DNA of 64,000 nucleotides from assembly GCA_031292515.1 (NCBI GenBank), contig JARLGZ010000081.1:203659-267658 (forward strand), in the 5' to 3' direction. The notes under the pieces were generated by a model that did no database searches, was not told the DNA's origin, and saw only the letters and a program-made list of their open reading frames with translations. Source of the stretch: Puia sp. (lineage in GTDB: Bacteria > Bacteroidota > Bacteroidia > Chitinophagales > Chitinophagaceae). The position numbers were made by a program, and so were the translations under genes. This document shows, piece by piece, positions 1 to 9,217 of the stretch. Every line of letters starts with the position of its first letter. The first letter of the stretch is position 1.

Positions 1-698
1 TCATACGCCTTCAGGTTGAAGCAGGTGCCCAGCACGTCCACGGTAAGCTTGCCAGCATGAACACTAAAAGGTGCTTTTGTATCTTTAGCCACCTCGAAAT
101 AAGCCTCTCCCTCAAGGGAAACTTCTCTTTTCAAATCCGGGAAAAATTCGGGGTAGGTCAACCTGCTGCCGGCATTCAGCTTCACCTTCGTGCCGTCTGA
201 CAGGACCAGCAGCTTGGTCATGCCGAATCCCGCGCTGGTGACCAGTATCTTCGACCCCGCCTCTCCGCCCCTTGACAAACGGCCGGAAGCCCGCACAAAA
301 TAGAACGCGGCCCCGGAAATCAGGAGCAGCAATCCGGCAGCAACCGACATCCATCGCCGCCCGGCCGAAAATAGTCCCCTCCCCCGCTCCGGCTTCCCTG
401 CCATCACACCCTCCGCCGAAAAAGCATCCTCTGCTGAAAAAGAACCGAAAGGACTTCCATCATAAGAATCGCGGTTCAGTTTCCCGGAAAGATCCTGCCA
501 ACCATGATTGACGACCTCCTCTCTGGGTGTCGTCAACTCTATATGATCCGCATTCCCTTTGAGAGAATGAACGATCTCATTGAAAAAAGCATATCCGGGA
601 TTAGTACCCAGCAAAGCGGACAGCTCCTCCAACTCTTCGGGATTCGCATCCCTGCCTGCCTTCTTTGCGATCAGCTCGATAATTCTCGAATTTTCCAT
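1..698 (-). CDS. FecR-family anti-sigma factor (partial, 3' end off the window)
   Basis: This is the first 232 codons of a membrane-bound anti-sigma factor. In this family the cytoplasmic N-terminus binds an ECF sigma factor, and the periplasmic part receives a signal from a TonB-dependent receptor. The minus-strand ATG at 698-696 begins MENSRIIELIAKKAG. A soluble N-terminal region of about 115 residues is followed by one membrane helix near residues 117-135 (SVAAGLLLLISGAAFYFV). The FecR domain follows with LSDGTKVKLNAGS, LEGEAYFEVAKD and LGTCFNLKAY, where the window cuts it. It lies downstream of the ECF sigma gene on the same strand, 363 bp away. In Bacteroidota the next gene, here off the edge, is commonly a SusC/TonB receptor; that is inference. 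Confidence 0.9.
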   Translation of the reverse strand, partial: MENSRIIELIAKKAGRDANPEELEELSALLGTNPGYAFFNEIVHSLKGNADHIELTTPREEVVNHGWQDLSGKLNRDSYDGSPFGSFSAEDAFSAEGVMAGKPERGRGLFSAGRRWMSVAAGLLLLISGAAFYFVRASGRLSRGGEAGSKILVTSAGFGMTKLLVLSDGTKVKLNAGSRLTYPEFFPDLKREVSLEGEAYFEVAKDTKAPFSVHAGKLTVDVLGTCFNLKAY

Positions 699-1061
699 GC
701 TTTGCCGGTACTATTTTCTCATTCGGGTGTAAGGACACGGAAAATGACGGTTTGGCTTAAAGCCGGTCCCCTTTTTTTTAACTTTTTTTTAAATACTGCC
801 GCAAACCGTCTCCTGCACGTCAAATCATCCGTTTTAACCAAGGCTCCCCGCTTTCACAAGCCTTCCCTTCCCCCCAATCCTCCCCCATTTCCGCCCCACA
901 TTCAACTATTTCCCGTCCACAATGCCTTTTATCCCGATTTCGATGTCTTTTCATTTCTCCCGATGATACCGGCCAGCATCTGGCTTCAATTGCCCGGTAA
1001 ATCTCCTTCTCCGATTTACTTCGATCTCAATGTCTCTTCAATGGTCTCAGTGAATCTCCCG
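699..1061. other. Sigma-to-FecR spacer without a recognisable gene
   Basis: This 363-bp gap lies between the sigma factor stop and the FecR start. Read on the minus (transcribed) strand it is purine-rich and repetitive, with many degenerate GAGA/GAAG/GGAGA words, and it carries T/A runs near 771-792. I see no convincing ORF, tRNA or hairpin with a T-run. Such a long gap is unusual for a sigma/anti-sigma pair and matches the long low-complexity spacers seen elsewhere in this window. Confidence 0.5.
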
Positions 1062-1631
1062 TTACTCACTCCCTACTCCCCTCACCCGACGCCCGGCCAG
1101 GGATGGCTGCAGGGTCTGCTCCAACTTCTTCAGGGCGATGGTCAGCTGAGTGGTAATCGTCTTATAATGAAGCCCCAGGATGCTGGCTACCTCCTGGCAC
1201 GACAGCCCGTCTTCCTTGACGAGCTTGAAGATGAGTTTGCATTTAGGAGGCAACTGGTTGACCGATTCCTCGATCGCCTTACGGAGTTCTCCGGTTACCA
1301 GCACCTGTTCCGGATCGGGACTTAGATAAAAATGACTGACCATGACATTGTCAAGGTCGACCCGGTTGCGGCTGGCCATCTTCCGGTGATAATTGGCCGC
1401 GGTATTCTTGATGGCCACGTACAGATAGACATTCATATTGTCGATCCTGTCCAGGTTTTCCCGGTTCTGCCAAAGCCGGAGAAAGACATCGTTCACGATC
1501 TCTTCGGCCACCTCCTTGTTCTGTACAAAGCTAAAGGCAAACTGAAAGAGCCTGAAAACGTTCTCCTTGTAAAACTCCTGGAAGGCAGTTTCATCATGAT
1601 CGAATTGTATGCGGTGAAGTAGAGATGGCAT
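1062..1631 (-). CDS. ECF-subfamily RNA polymerase sigma-70 factor
   Basis: A 189-residue extracytoplasmic-function sigma factor with only regions 2 and 4, the usual size for the family. Region 2 covers roughly residues 15-85 (YKENVFRLFQFAFSF, EEIVNDVFLRLWQNR, YLYVAIKNTAANYHR). Region 4 covers about residues 115-172 and includes LPPKCKLIFKLVKEDGLS and the helix-turn-helix EVASILGLHYKTITTQLT. It resembles the Bacteroidota sigma factors paired with FecR proteins, and the FecR gene follows directly. The start is the ATG at 1631. The last codons (RRVRGVGSE) lie in a stretch resembling the ACTCACT-type dispersed repeat, so this tail may have been added by the repeat. It probably controls a nearby TonB/SusCD-type locus; that is inference from family context. 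Confidence 0.93.
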   Translation of the reverse strand: MPSLLHRIQFDHDETAFQEFYKENVFRLFQFAFSFVQNKEVAEEIVNDVFLRLWQNRENLDRIDNMNVYLYVAIKNTAANYHRKMASRNRVDLDNVMVSHFYLSPDPEQVLVTGELRKAIEESVNQLPPKCKLIFKLVKEDGLSCQEVASILGLHYKTITTQLTIALKKLEQTLQPSLAGRRVRGVGSE

Positions 1632-1644
1632 AGGCTCTTACAAT

Positions 1645-1692
1645 CTGTCTATTATTTTCAATCTGTCCGTTATAGTACTGTCCGTTATAATA
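1645..1692. repeat. Short tandem repeat in the leader of the sigma gene
   Basis: Two adjacent 15-mers, CTGTCCGTTATAGTA (1663-1677) and CTGTCCGTTATAATA (1678-1692), differ at one base. A more diverged copy beginning CTGTCTATTATT precedes them at 1645-1662. They lie directly upstream of the minus-strand sigma factor start, where its promoter or 5' UTR should be. Confidence 0.7.
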
Positions 1693-1731
1693 TTACGGTC
1701 TTTTCGTATCGTTACACCGGCATCCGCCCGG

Positions 1732-4700
1732 TCATTCCTTTCCCTTCCTGATCACCTGGATGGCTCCGCCGTTCTTCGCCACGATCAGCACCGGTCCGCC
1801 CGCACTCTTTACCCAGATCATATCGCGGGTATCTCCCTTTATCAGCAGACCCGTCCGGGAATAGGGCTCCGCCTCGAAACCACCCTTCCCATCTCCCTTT
1901 AGCAGCAGCCCGATCCCGGCATCCAAAGGCCCCAGCTGGGCCCTGAAAGGAAAAAAATTCCCCGCGACGACCAGGTCTTTCCCCTCAGCGTCAGGATCGG
2001 CCGGTAAAATACCGTTCAGGACACTCATCTGAGCGTATTCCGGAAGCGGATGCACACTCCACTTTCGGCCGCCTTCATTTAGCAGGCAGACAGACCGCAA
2101 CTGATGGATCACGGCAGTATGGGCGGCAGCCAGCTGCTCGGGGCTGAACAGATCCTGCATCGTAGCGTCCGCGTAATCCGCATACCTCGAAATTTTCTTC
2201 TGCAGCCCGGGAATCTGTTCCAGGATCTCATCGCGTGAAAAATAGGGATATTCCTTACCCCCGTAATATTGACAGAGCACGGGATCCAGCAGCCCATCTC
2301 CATTGAAATCGCCATAGCAGATACTAAGCGGCTCAGACGCGGAGGCCCTGAAGAAAGTATTCATCCCAAGATTGCCAACCACCAGGTCGGTATCCCCATC
2401 GCCATCGATATCCCCCGCGAAAATACGACTCCACCAGCCCTCGGTGCCGGAAAGGCCGTAGGCCGCGGTCTTATCGGCAAGTCTCCCCTTGTCGTTTTCA
2501 AAAATCGTAATGGGCATGAACTGTCCGACGACAACCAGGTCCGGCCAGCCATCCTTGTTAAGATCTATCCACGCGGCATCTGTCACCATACCGGGATGCG
2601 CGAGAACCGAATCGCCCTGCGACGCATCCTTCTCAAAACGGATATGTCCCGGCGTACTCACATTCTTCAGCACGAAGCTTTCGGGAGGCGTCGGGAACAA
2701 CCCGGGCTCCAGCCTTCCCCCCACGAAGAGATCGGGCAGCCCATCCTTGTTGATATCCGCAGACCGGACACATCCCCCGCTCACCGTCTCGGCCGGCAAG
2801 GCATCCTTCAACTCCCTGAAATGTCCATGTCCTTCGTTTTCAAAAAACCGGTCCTGGTAATGCTTGTCATGCAGCGGATAATCCGCACCCCCGCTGACAA
2901 GATACAAGTCGAGGTCTCCGTCTCCGTCCGCGTCAAAAAAGAGCGCATCCGTAGTCGTATAGCTTTTGTCTGTGTTCCAGGGCTGATCGGGGGCGGCCGC
3001 AAATTTCCCATCCGATACCTGCAGATACAGGCGGCTGTCGAAACCCGCCGAACCGCCTATAAAGAAGTCCTCCCTCCCGTCCCCGTTCACATCCCCCTTT
3101 GCCAGCGAGGGCCCAACCCGAGAAATCTGGTAGGGCAGAAAAGGCATGATCTTAAAATCCACCGTAGCCGCCTGCTGGTGCACGTAGTCGACGCCCGAAG
3201 CCGCCGTAATATCTCTAAACGATACCTGTCCCACCCCGTTCTTTCCATTTATCGCATTTGCTCCGTCTACCCCATTCGTTCCGTTTATTCCCACGCTGCC
3301 GTCGGTTCCCGCCGATGGCGCCCCACTCATTCCTTTTGTCCCTTTCGCCCCTTTTATCCTATTTGTCCCGGCTGCGGCCAACCCCTTTTCCACAACCGTA
3401 TTCCCCGGCATGGCATCCTTTTCCCGGATGACCAGCGTCGTATCGGCACGCAGGTTTTCCAGTCTCGACAGCTTCCCCCCGGGCCACCTTACCTCCAGCA
3501 AGCTTACGACGCTGTCGGAACCCAGCCCGAAATGCATCACAGGATCCACCGAAGACTGGAAGCCGCGGTTGGGATACTGTTCCTGCAACTGGCGACTATG
3601 TGCAGCCTCCAGCGTCACCTTCGCCCCGATACCATAAGTATTTTTGTTTTCACCAGCCAGCCTGAGACGCAGATAATGCGCGTGCGTCTTTTCAGATGTG
3701 TTATTCCGGTAAACCGTGGCGACATCGTTCAGGTTGTTCATGACCAGGTCTAGATCGCCGTCGTTGTCGAGATCCACATAGACCGCTCCGTTACTGACGG
3801 ACCGATGGGTGAGGCCCCATTGCAAGGACTCGTTGGTAAAACCCAGGTCATGATTGTTCCGGTAGACATAGTTGGTCAGCCTGGTGGAAGGCATTTTTTT
3901 GACCAGCTCCCACATCTCTTCCTTAGACGCATCTTTTCCGTTGTAGTTATTGGAATACCCCGACGTATATTTTACAAAGTCGAGGTTGGTCATATCTCTC
4001 AGGATACCATCGGAGATGAACAGGTCCTTCCATCCGTCGTTGTCGAAATCGGCGAAGAGCGGCGCCCAGCTCCAGTCCGTTGCCGAAATGCCGGCCAGCT
4101 GACCGATCTCGCTAAAGACGGGGGTGCCCGAAGAATCATTGCCGTTGTTCAGCTGGAGCGTATTGCGCATCTGCTGGTGATGAAAGCCCTGCTGCACACG
4201 CAACGTATACTTGTCATAGTTATTCCCTCCACGGAGAAGCTTCTGCCGGTGATTGTCTTCCGGGAGCATATCCAATGCCACGATATCCGTCTTGCCGTCA
4301 TTATTATAGTCGGCGATATCTGAACCCATCGCAAATTCCGAGATATGACCCGCCGCCTTGCCCAGCACCTCATGAAACTGGCCGTTATGATCATTCAGGT
4401 AGAGGAAATCCCTTTCATCGTAGTCATTGGTGACATAAATATCGGGCCATCCATCATTGTTCACATCGCTGATGGAAACGCTCAACCCGAAATTGAGCCC
4501 GCTGCCGTCGATATGGGCCGGGACGCTGATATCCGTAAACACGCCGCCGTCGTTGCGATAAAGACGATTGCCAAATTTAGGGTTCCGGTCGGCCCTCAGC
4601 CGGTCGGTATTGAAATCGGGATTGAAGAACATATCCCCGTGATTCACCATAAACATATCCAGGTCACCGTCATTGTCCATGTCGAAGAAGGCCACCGTCG

Positions 4701-5244
4701 TCGTGAACGTACCGGGAGCATCCAACCCGTACTTTTTCGCGCTCTCGGTAAAATGAGGATAGCCGTTTCTCAACCCGTCATTGATATACAATTCCTTGGT
4801 ACGATCGGAATCGCTGCCGGGGCCGGAATAACAGACATAGATGTCCAGCAGCCCGTCGCCATTCACATCAGCCATTACGACACCCGTTCTCCATTTGGTG
4901 CGCGCACTGAAGCCCGCCTTATCAGTGGCATCCTCGAACTGGAAATTGCCTTTGTTGATATATATACGCAAAGGCACCATATTCCCCGAAAAGACCAGGT
5001 CGGGCAACCCGTCGTTATTCAGGTCTCCCGCCGCCACGCCACCCCCGTTATACAGGTACTCGTAAGTCAGGATGTTATAGTCCCTGTCTTCCTGGATCGT
5101 ATTGCTGAAATCGATATGGGATTGGGAAGAAGGCACCTCTGTAAACAGGACATCTCCGCCGGACGCACTATTGCTGTCGTGTTTGCAGGAAACAAAAAGC
5201 ATAAGCAGTATGGCTACCCAAGATCGAACTAAGGCTACACGCAT
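1732..5244 (-). CDS. Large VCBS/FG-GAP repeat lipoprotein with ASPIC/UnbV domain (CRTAC1-like)
   Basis: A surface or periplasmic lipoprotein of about 1170 residues with no assigned reaction. The signal peptide ends in the lipobox LFVSC (Cys20). An in-frame TTG seven codons upstream is possible, but the ATG at 5244 gives the cleaner signal peptide. Many calcium-loop FG-GAP/VCBS repeats follow, such as GDLNNDGLPDLVFSGN, DVNGDGLLDIYVCYSG and DMDNDGDLDMFMVN. An ASPIC/UnbV domain lies around residues 530-600 (GIGAKVTLEAAHSRQ, VRWPGGKLSRL). A glycine-rich collagen-like linker occupies about residues 615-675, and a second set of VCBS repeats fills the C-terminal half. A paralogue lacking the linker lies at 12900-16280. 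Such proteins are frequent in polysaccharide-use regions of Bacteroidota; binding of glycans or proteins is plausible but unproven. Confidence 0.9.
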   Translation of the reverse strand: MRVALVRSWVAILLMLFVSCKHDSNSASGGDVLFTEVPSSQSHIDFSNTIQEDRDYNILTYEYLYNGGGVAAGDLNNDGLPDLVFSGNMVPLRIYINKGNFQFEDATDKAGFSARTKWRTGVVMADVNGDGLLDIYVCYSGPGSDSDRTKELYINDGLRNGYPHFTESAKKYGLDAPGTFTTTVAFFDMDNDGDLDMFMVNHGDMFFNPDFNTDRLRADRNPKFGNRLYRNDGGVFTDISVPAHIDGSGLNFGLSVSISDVNNDGWPDIYVTNDYDERDFLYLNDHNGQFHEVLGKAAGHISEFAMGSDIADYNNDGKTDIVALDMLPEDNHRQKLLRGGNNYDKYTLRVQQGFHHQQMRNTLQLNNGNDSSGTPVFSEIGQLAGISATDWSWAPLFADFDNDGWKDLFISDGILRDMTNLDFVKYTSGYSNNYNGKDASKEEMWELVKKMPSTRLTNYVYRNNHDLGFTNESLQWGLTHRSVSNGAVYVDLDNDGDLDLVMNNLNDVATVYRNNTSEKTHAHYLRLRLAGENKNTYGIGAKVTLEAAHSRQLQEQYPNRGFQSSVDPVMHFGLGSDSVVSLLEVRWPGGKLSRLENLRADTTLVIREKDAMPGNTVVEKGLAAAGTNRIKGAKGTKGMSGAPSAGTDGSVGINGTNGVDGANAINGKNGVGQVSFRDITAASGVDYVHQQAATVDFKIMPFLPYQISRVGPSLAKGDVNGDGREDFFIGGSAGFDSRLYLQVSDGKFAAAPDQPWNTDKSYTTTDALFFDADGDGDLDLYLVSGGADYPLHDKHYQDRFFENEGHGHFRELKDALPAETVSGGCVRSADINKDGLPDLFVGGRLEPGLFPTPPESFVLKNVSTPGHIRFEKDASQGDSVLAHPGMVTDAAWIDLNKDGWPDLVVVGQFMPITIFENDKGRLADKTAAYGLSGTEGWWSRIFAGDIDGDGDTDLVVGNLGMNTFFRASASEPLSICYGDFNGDGLLDPVLCQYYGGKEYPYFSRDEILEQIPGLQKKISRYADYADATMQDLFSPEQLAAAHTAVIHQLRSVCLLNEGGRKWSVHPLPEYAQMSVLNGILPADPDAEGKDLVVAGNFFPFRAQLGPLDAGIGLLLKGDGKGGFEAEPYSRTGLLIKGDTRDMIWVKSAGGPVLIVAKNGGAIQVIRKGKE

Positions 5245-5425
5245 ATGACAAAATCTACTAATCAAAAGATTGGCCTGTTAAGTTTTGGTTTGCAAAGCTA
5301 TAGGGTTCACCCTTTCCAACCTGCGAAAGAGGTATTTTGTTTCTGTTATCAAACGGTCTAATAGGAAGGAGCGGCCAAATATACTCAGATTTACATATAT
5401 CTGAAATTTTTAGTCCAAACCACGC

Positions 5426-5433
5426 TAATTTTG
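5426..5433 (+). promoter_or_regulatory. Candidate -7 promoter element for the gene at 5558
   Basis: TAATTTTG matches the Bacteroidota -7 consensus TANNTTTG exactly. It lies 124 bp before the gene, in the AT-rich divergent region 5245-5557 between the lipoprotein and the next gene. No good TTTG -33 box is present at the usual distance, so the call is tentative. Confidence 0.35.
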
Positions 5434-5557
5434 TAAATTATGTTCTCTTTCGGAAAACATTTTCCAAACCGGCATAATCGTCCGCCGCCCGTCCCATCCG
5501 CTACCTTAATGGAAGGATTCATTGACCAACCGATCCCTCAATATTAAAATCATACGG

Positions 5558-8014
5558 ATGCAAGCTATCGCCGCCATTCTCAAACACACCCTCTTCCTGT
5601 TTGCTATCCTGTCCGCTACCGCCGTAACCGCTCAAAATACCTGGCCCAGGGAAATACCCCTGCAAAATGGCGGCAGCATCACCATCTATCAGCCCGAACC
5701 GGAGTCTTATTCAGGCAACCGCCTCTCCTCGCGGGCTGCTGTATCCGTAAAGACCAGATCCGGTACGGAACCCATTTTCGGGGCCATCTGGGCGGAAGCC
5801 CTCCTGCAAACGGATAAGGATAACCGTACGGCCACGCTTGAAAGCCTCGCGATCACCGACGCGAAGTTCCCCGGTGTCGAAGACAGCGATCAGGTCGAAC
5901 GGCTCAGACAAACGATGGAGACCGAAATCCCCAAATGGAAACTGGTCATCTCCCTCGACAGGCTGCTGGCCACCCTGGATCAACAGGGTGTAACACCTTC
6001 GGCAGAACTGAAGAACGATCCCCCCGAGATCATCTATGCCACCCAGCCATCCGCCCTCGTGCTGCTCGACGGAGACCCGATCGTATCGGCCGATCCCGAT
6101 CTGAAAATGGATAAGGTGCAGAACTCGCCAAATCTCATCGTGAAAAATCCCGATGACAATAAATACTATCTCTACGGCGGTAAGTTCTGGTATACCTCTC
6201 CCTCCGTCACTTCCGGCTGGAAGAGCATCTCTTCGCTGCCAAAGCGCATCAGCGCCCTGGACAAACAGATGAAACAGCAGGAAAAAGAAGAAGCCGCCAA
6301 AAACGGCGGACAGAATGATACCAAAGACCAACCGGCCTCCCCGCCCGCCATCATCGTACGCACGACCCCCGCGGAACTGATCCAGTCGCAGGGAGAAGCC
6401 CAGTTCAAGACGGTACAGGGTACCAGCCTCCTCTATATCAGCAATTCGGACAACGATATCTTCAAAGACATCAACAGCCAGGATAACTATGTGGTGATCT
6501 CCGGCCGCTGGTACCGCGCTCCCACCCTGAACGGTCCCTGGACCTATGTCGAAGCGGACAAGTTGCCGCCGGATTTTGCAAAGATCCCCGAAGGATCCGA
6601 TAAAGACGGAGTCCTCGCCAACGTCGCGGGCACCGATGAATCCAGAGAGGCAGTGCTGGATGCCTCGATTCCCCAAACCGCCAAAGTAGACCGTAAGACC
6701 GCTACCACCAAAATAGATTATGACGGGGACCCGGCCTTCGAATCGGTAGACGGAACAGACCTGGCCTACGCCACCAACAGCTCCAATACCGTCCTGATGG
6801 AGAACGCAAAATATTACGCCGTGGATAACGGCGTCTGGTTCGAATCCAGCCAACCCGGCGGACCCTGGCAGGTGGCAACCGAAAGACCCGGCGGCGTAGA
6901 CAATATCCCCCCTTCCTGCCCGGTCTATAATGTCAAATATGTCTATATCTATGATCAGACCCCCGACTATGTATACGTCGGCTATACCCCCGGCTATCTC
7001 AACAGCTATATCTACGGCCCTACCGTCGTCTACGGGACCGGCTGGCGCTACCGGCCCTGGTACAGGAGATATTATTACCCCCGGCCGCTGACCTGGGGCT
7101 TTTGCATGCACTACAACCCCTGGAGAGGCTACAGCATGAGCCTGGGCTTCAGCATCGGCTTCTTCAACTTCTTCCTCGCCGGCCGGCCCGCATGGCCACA
7201 CTATCACGGTGGATGGTTCGGTCCCCCCGCCTGGCGCCCACCCTATCGTCCGCCACATTGGGCAGGTGGAAGACCCGGCGGCGGCTATTATGGACCAAAC
7301 CGCCCCGGCAGACCGGGTATCCCAAACAGACCCGGAGGACCCGGTAATGCAGGCGGTGGCGGCAGACCCGGCGGTGGCAGGCCCCATAATAACCTATATA
7401 ACAACCACCGCGGGGTCACCACGCGTGATGTAAACCGGGGACCGGGACAATCGGTGATCAACAGACCCGGCATCAGACCAGGAAGCCCGGGCAGCGGCGG
7501 CAACGGCCGCCCCGGAAGACAAGCCGGCAACAGGCTCCCGCCCGGCGGCAACGGCCCTGGCAACGGAAGTCCCAATCCGGGCGGCCAGCCAGGCCAACCC
7601 GGCCGTCCCGGCTTCCGGCCGGCTCCCGGAAACAGTCAACCGGGGGGAACGGCGCCGACCCGCGAGGCAAGACCCAGCCGCCAACCGGACAACGTATTCA
7701 CGGACCGACAGGGGAATGTCTTCGAAAAAGACAAAGCCGGCAATTTCGAACAACGCGACAGGTCAGGATGGAAACCCGTCAACCCGGCTACCACACCCTC
7801 CCTGCCACAGATACAAAGAGACAATCAACAGCGTGAACGGGGAGAAAACAGGGCAGGCAATTTCCAACAACAACAACGACCGGCCCCTGCAGCACGTCCG
7901 GCGCCCAGACCCGCTCCTGCTGCCCGGCCGACTCCCTCGCCCAGACCAGGCCCAAGCCCCTCGGCAAGACCTTCTCCGGGCGGCGGCAGACCACCCGGCG
8001 GAAAGGGAAACTAG
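5558..8014 (+). CDS. Exported protein of unknown function with Gly/Pro/Arg-rich C-terminus
   Basis: An 818-residue protein with a Sec signal peptide (LFLFAILSATAVTAQ). Translation could begin at a TTG 12 codons upstream, but the ATG at 5558 places the signal peptide at the N-terminus. The folded part (to about residue 550) holds three related aromatic modules: KFWYTSPSVTSGWKSI, RWYRAPTLNGPWTYVEA and VWFESSQPGGPWQVA. The last is followed by a Tyr/Pro-rich stretch (DQTPDYVYVGYTPGYLN). Residues 557 to the end are low complexity, dominated by Gly, Pro, Arg and Asn (for example RPGGGYYGPNRPGRPG), with a short ordered patch NVFTDRQGNVFEKDKAG near residue 710. No catalytic motif is recognised. An envelope or matrix role is a guess. 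A strong terminator follows. Confidence 0.85.
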   Translation: MQAIAAILKHTLFLFAILSATAVTAQNTWPREIPLQNGGSITIYQPEPESYSGNRLSSRAAVSVKTRSGTEPIFGAIWAEALLQTDKDNRTATLESLAITDAKFPGVEDSDQVERLRQTMETEIPKWKLVISLDRLLATLDQQGVTPSAELKNDPPEIIYATQPSALVLLDGDPIVSADPDLKMDKVQNSPNLIVKNPDDNKYYLYGGKFWYTSPSVTSGWKSISSLPKRISALDKQMKQQEKEEAAKNGGQNDTKDQPASPPAIIVRTTPAELIQSQGEAQFKTVQGTSLLYISNSDNDIFKDINSQDNYVVISGRWYRAPTLNGPWTYVEADKLPPDFAKIPEGSDKDGVLANVAGTDESREAVLDASIPQTAKVDRKTATTKIDYDGDPAFESVDGTDLAYATNSSNTVLMENAKYYAVDNGVWFESSQPGGPWQVATERPGGVDNIPPSCPVYNVKYVYIYDQTPDYVYVGYTPGYLNSYIYGPTVVYGTGWRYRPWYRRYYYPRPLTWGFCMHYNPWRGYSMSLGFSIGFFNFFLAGRPAWPHYHGGWFGPPAWRPPYRPPHWAGGRPGGGYYGPNRPGRPGIPNRPGGPGNAGGGGRPGGGRPHNNLYNNHRGVTTRDVNRGPGQSVINRPGIRPGSPGSGGNGRPGRQAGNRLPPGGNGPGNGSPNPGGQPGQPGRPGFRPAPGNSQPGGTAPTREARPSRQPDNVFTDRQGNVFEKDKAGNFEQRDRSGWKPVNPATTPSLPQIQRDNQQRERGENRAGNFQQQQRPAPAARPAPRPAPAARPTPSPRPGPSPSARPSPGGGRPPGGKGN

Positions 8015-8070
8015 ATCCGCCTGCAAAACAGGCATTCGAAACAAGCATACAAAACAGGTACACAAAACAG

Positions 8071-8108
8071 AAAGTCCCGGGGAACAATCAAGTCGCCGGG
8101 ACTTTTTA
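8071..8108 (+). terminator. Rho-independent terminator after the exported protein
   Basis: A perfect 10-bp stem, AAAGTCCCGG (8071-8080) with CCGGGACTTT (8096-8105), encloses a 15-nt loop and runs into T residues. It sits 57 bp past the stop codon at 8014. Confidence 0.85.
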
Positions 8109-8538
8109 GTTATTACCGACTTTCCCAAACAGGGAATATTCACGGTCGCTTAGCAAAATGTTAAAGAAAGAAAAAATGAAGAAAGGAGGAACAGGGAAGA
8201 AGGACAGAGAGAAAAGAAGAAGCAGGGGACATCAACGTTACAGCATCTTCTAAAAATAAAAAAAGGGCCCGAATAGACATCCAGCCCCGTTTTAAATCCA
8301 ATATCCTATGAAAAACCGTATCATTAACGCAGCAAGAGATCAGTTAATTGTGTGTCTTATTATTTTGTGATGATTTTATTTTTAAAAATCCGATTTCTTC
8401 GCGTTCCACGTCCGTCGTTCCACGTTCCTCCCGCATTATCCATCCGGCATTCCCCCCAGTTTCATCACCCCGCTTCATCCTCCCGAATTCCCTGACAGAT
8501 TATATAATTCTTTGGTACCTGCAATCTTTTTAACCCGC
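8109..8538. other. Convergent intergenic region
   Basis: About 430 bp between two converging genes. It contains A/G-rich low-complexity sequence (8160-8270), an AT-rich block near 8340-8395, and a short direct duplication of CGTTCCACGT near 8401-8427. No ORF, RNA gene or second T-run hairpin is supported. Confidence 0.5.
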
Positions 8539-9120
8539 TCACCCGCTTAGCGCCTTTCCGATCAATGCGGTTCCTTTTTCGCTGAAAGACAATCCCAGCG
8601 CGGCCTGACGGCCGGGCTCGGTCATTTTTCCCCAGGATTTCTTTAAAATCCTGACCATCTTCTCCTCATCATGCAAAGCCAGGAAATCCTCATACTGGAA
8701 CTCAAGAAAAACCAGGCAGAGAGCGTTTTCCATCGTTTGCATATCGGGGTTGGTGCGCAGGCCCTCCTTCAACAGGATCGACCGGAGAGAACCGATCGTC
8801 TCCGCATCGTACCCTGCCTCTTTCATCAGCTTCTCCGCCACATCGGCATGAAATTTCGCCAGCTCCGTCCTCCAGCGAAGATACCCCGCCTTGCCCGCGG
8901 GATATCCGGATCTCGGAGACTGCCACCTGCCAATATGCTGACACCTCGAAGCCAGCAACAGGACTTCTCCCGCATCGGGCGCCAATGTCTTCACCCACTT
9001 GTATAATTGCAGCGCATAGAAATGTTCCGCCGGATAGTTGATGCCCTCCCGGACCACCGTATTCGGATCCTGCCGGTTGTATTCGTCAAAGAGCGCGAAA
9101 GCCAACTCCAATCTTTCCAT
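8539..9120 (-). CDS. DUF4202 family protein
   Basis: A 193-residue cytoplasmic protein matching the DUF4202 family as I know it. It has an all-helical pattern, starts MERLELAFALFDEYNRQDP, and carries the conserved block LASRCQHIGRWQSPRSGYP (about residues 56-74) followed by YLRWRTELAKFHADVA. The spaced His/Arg/Asp residues recall a metal-dependent hydrolase such as an HD-domain protein, but the activity is unknown. It starts at the ATG at 9120 and is divergently transcribed from the fucosidase gene across a 97-bp gap. No signal peptide or membrane segment is seen. Confidence 0.88.
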   Translation of the reverse strand: MERLELAFALFDEYNRQDPNTVVREGINYPAEHFYALQLYKWVKTLAPDAGEVLLLASRCQHIGRWQSPRSGYPAGKAGYLRWRTELAKFHADVAEKLMKEAGYDAETIGSLRSILLKEGLRTNPDMQTMENALCLVFLEFQYEDFLALHDEEKMVRILKKSWGKMTEPGRQAALGLSFSEKGTALIGKALSG

Positions 9121-9217
9121 AGACTCCCTTTTGAGGTATTCTTTGTAATCTTTACAAAGTAAATCATGTTACGGATTTAACCCTATTTTTACGCCCGATA
9201 TCAAAATTATTCACAGG

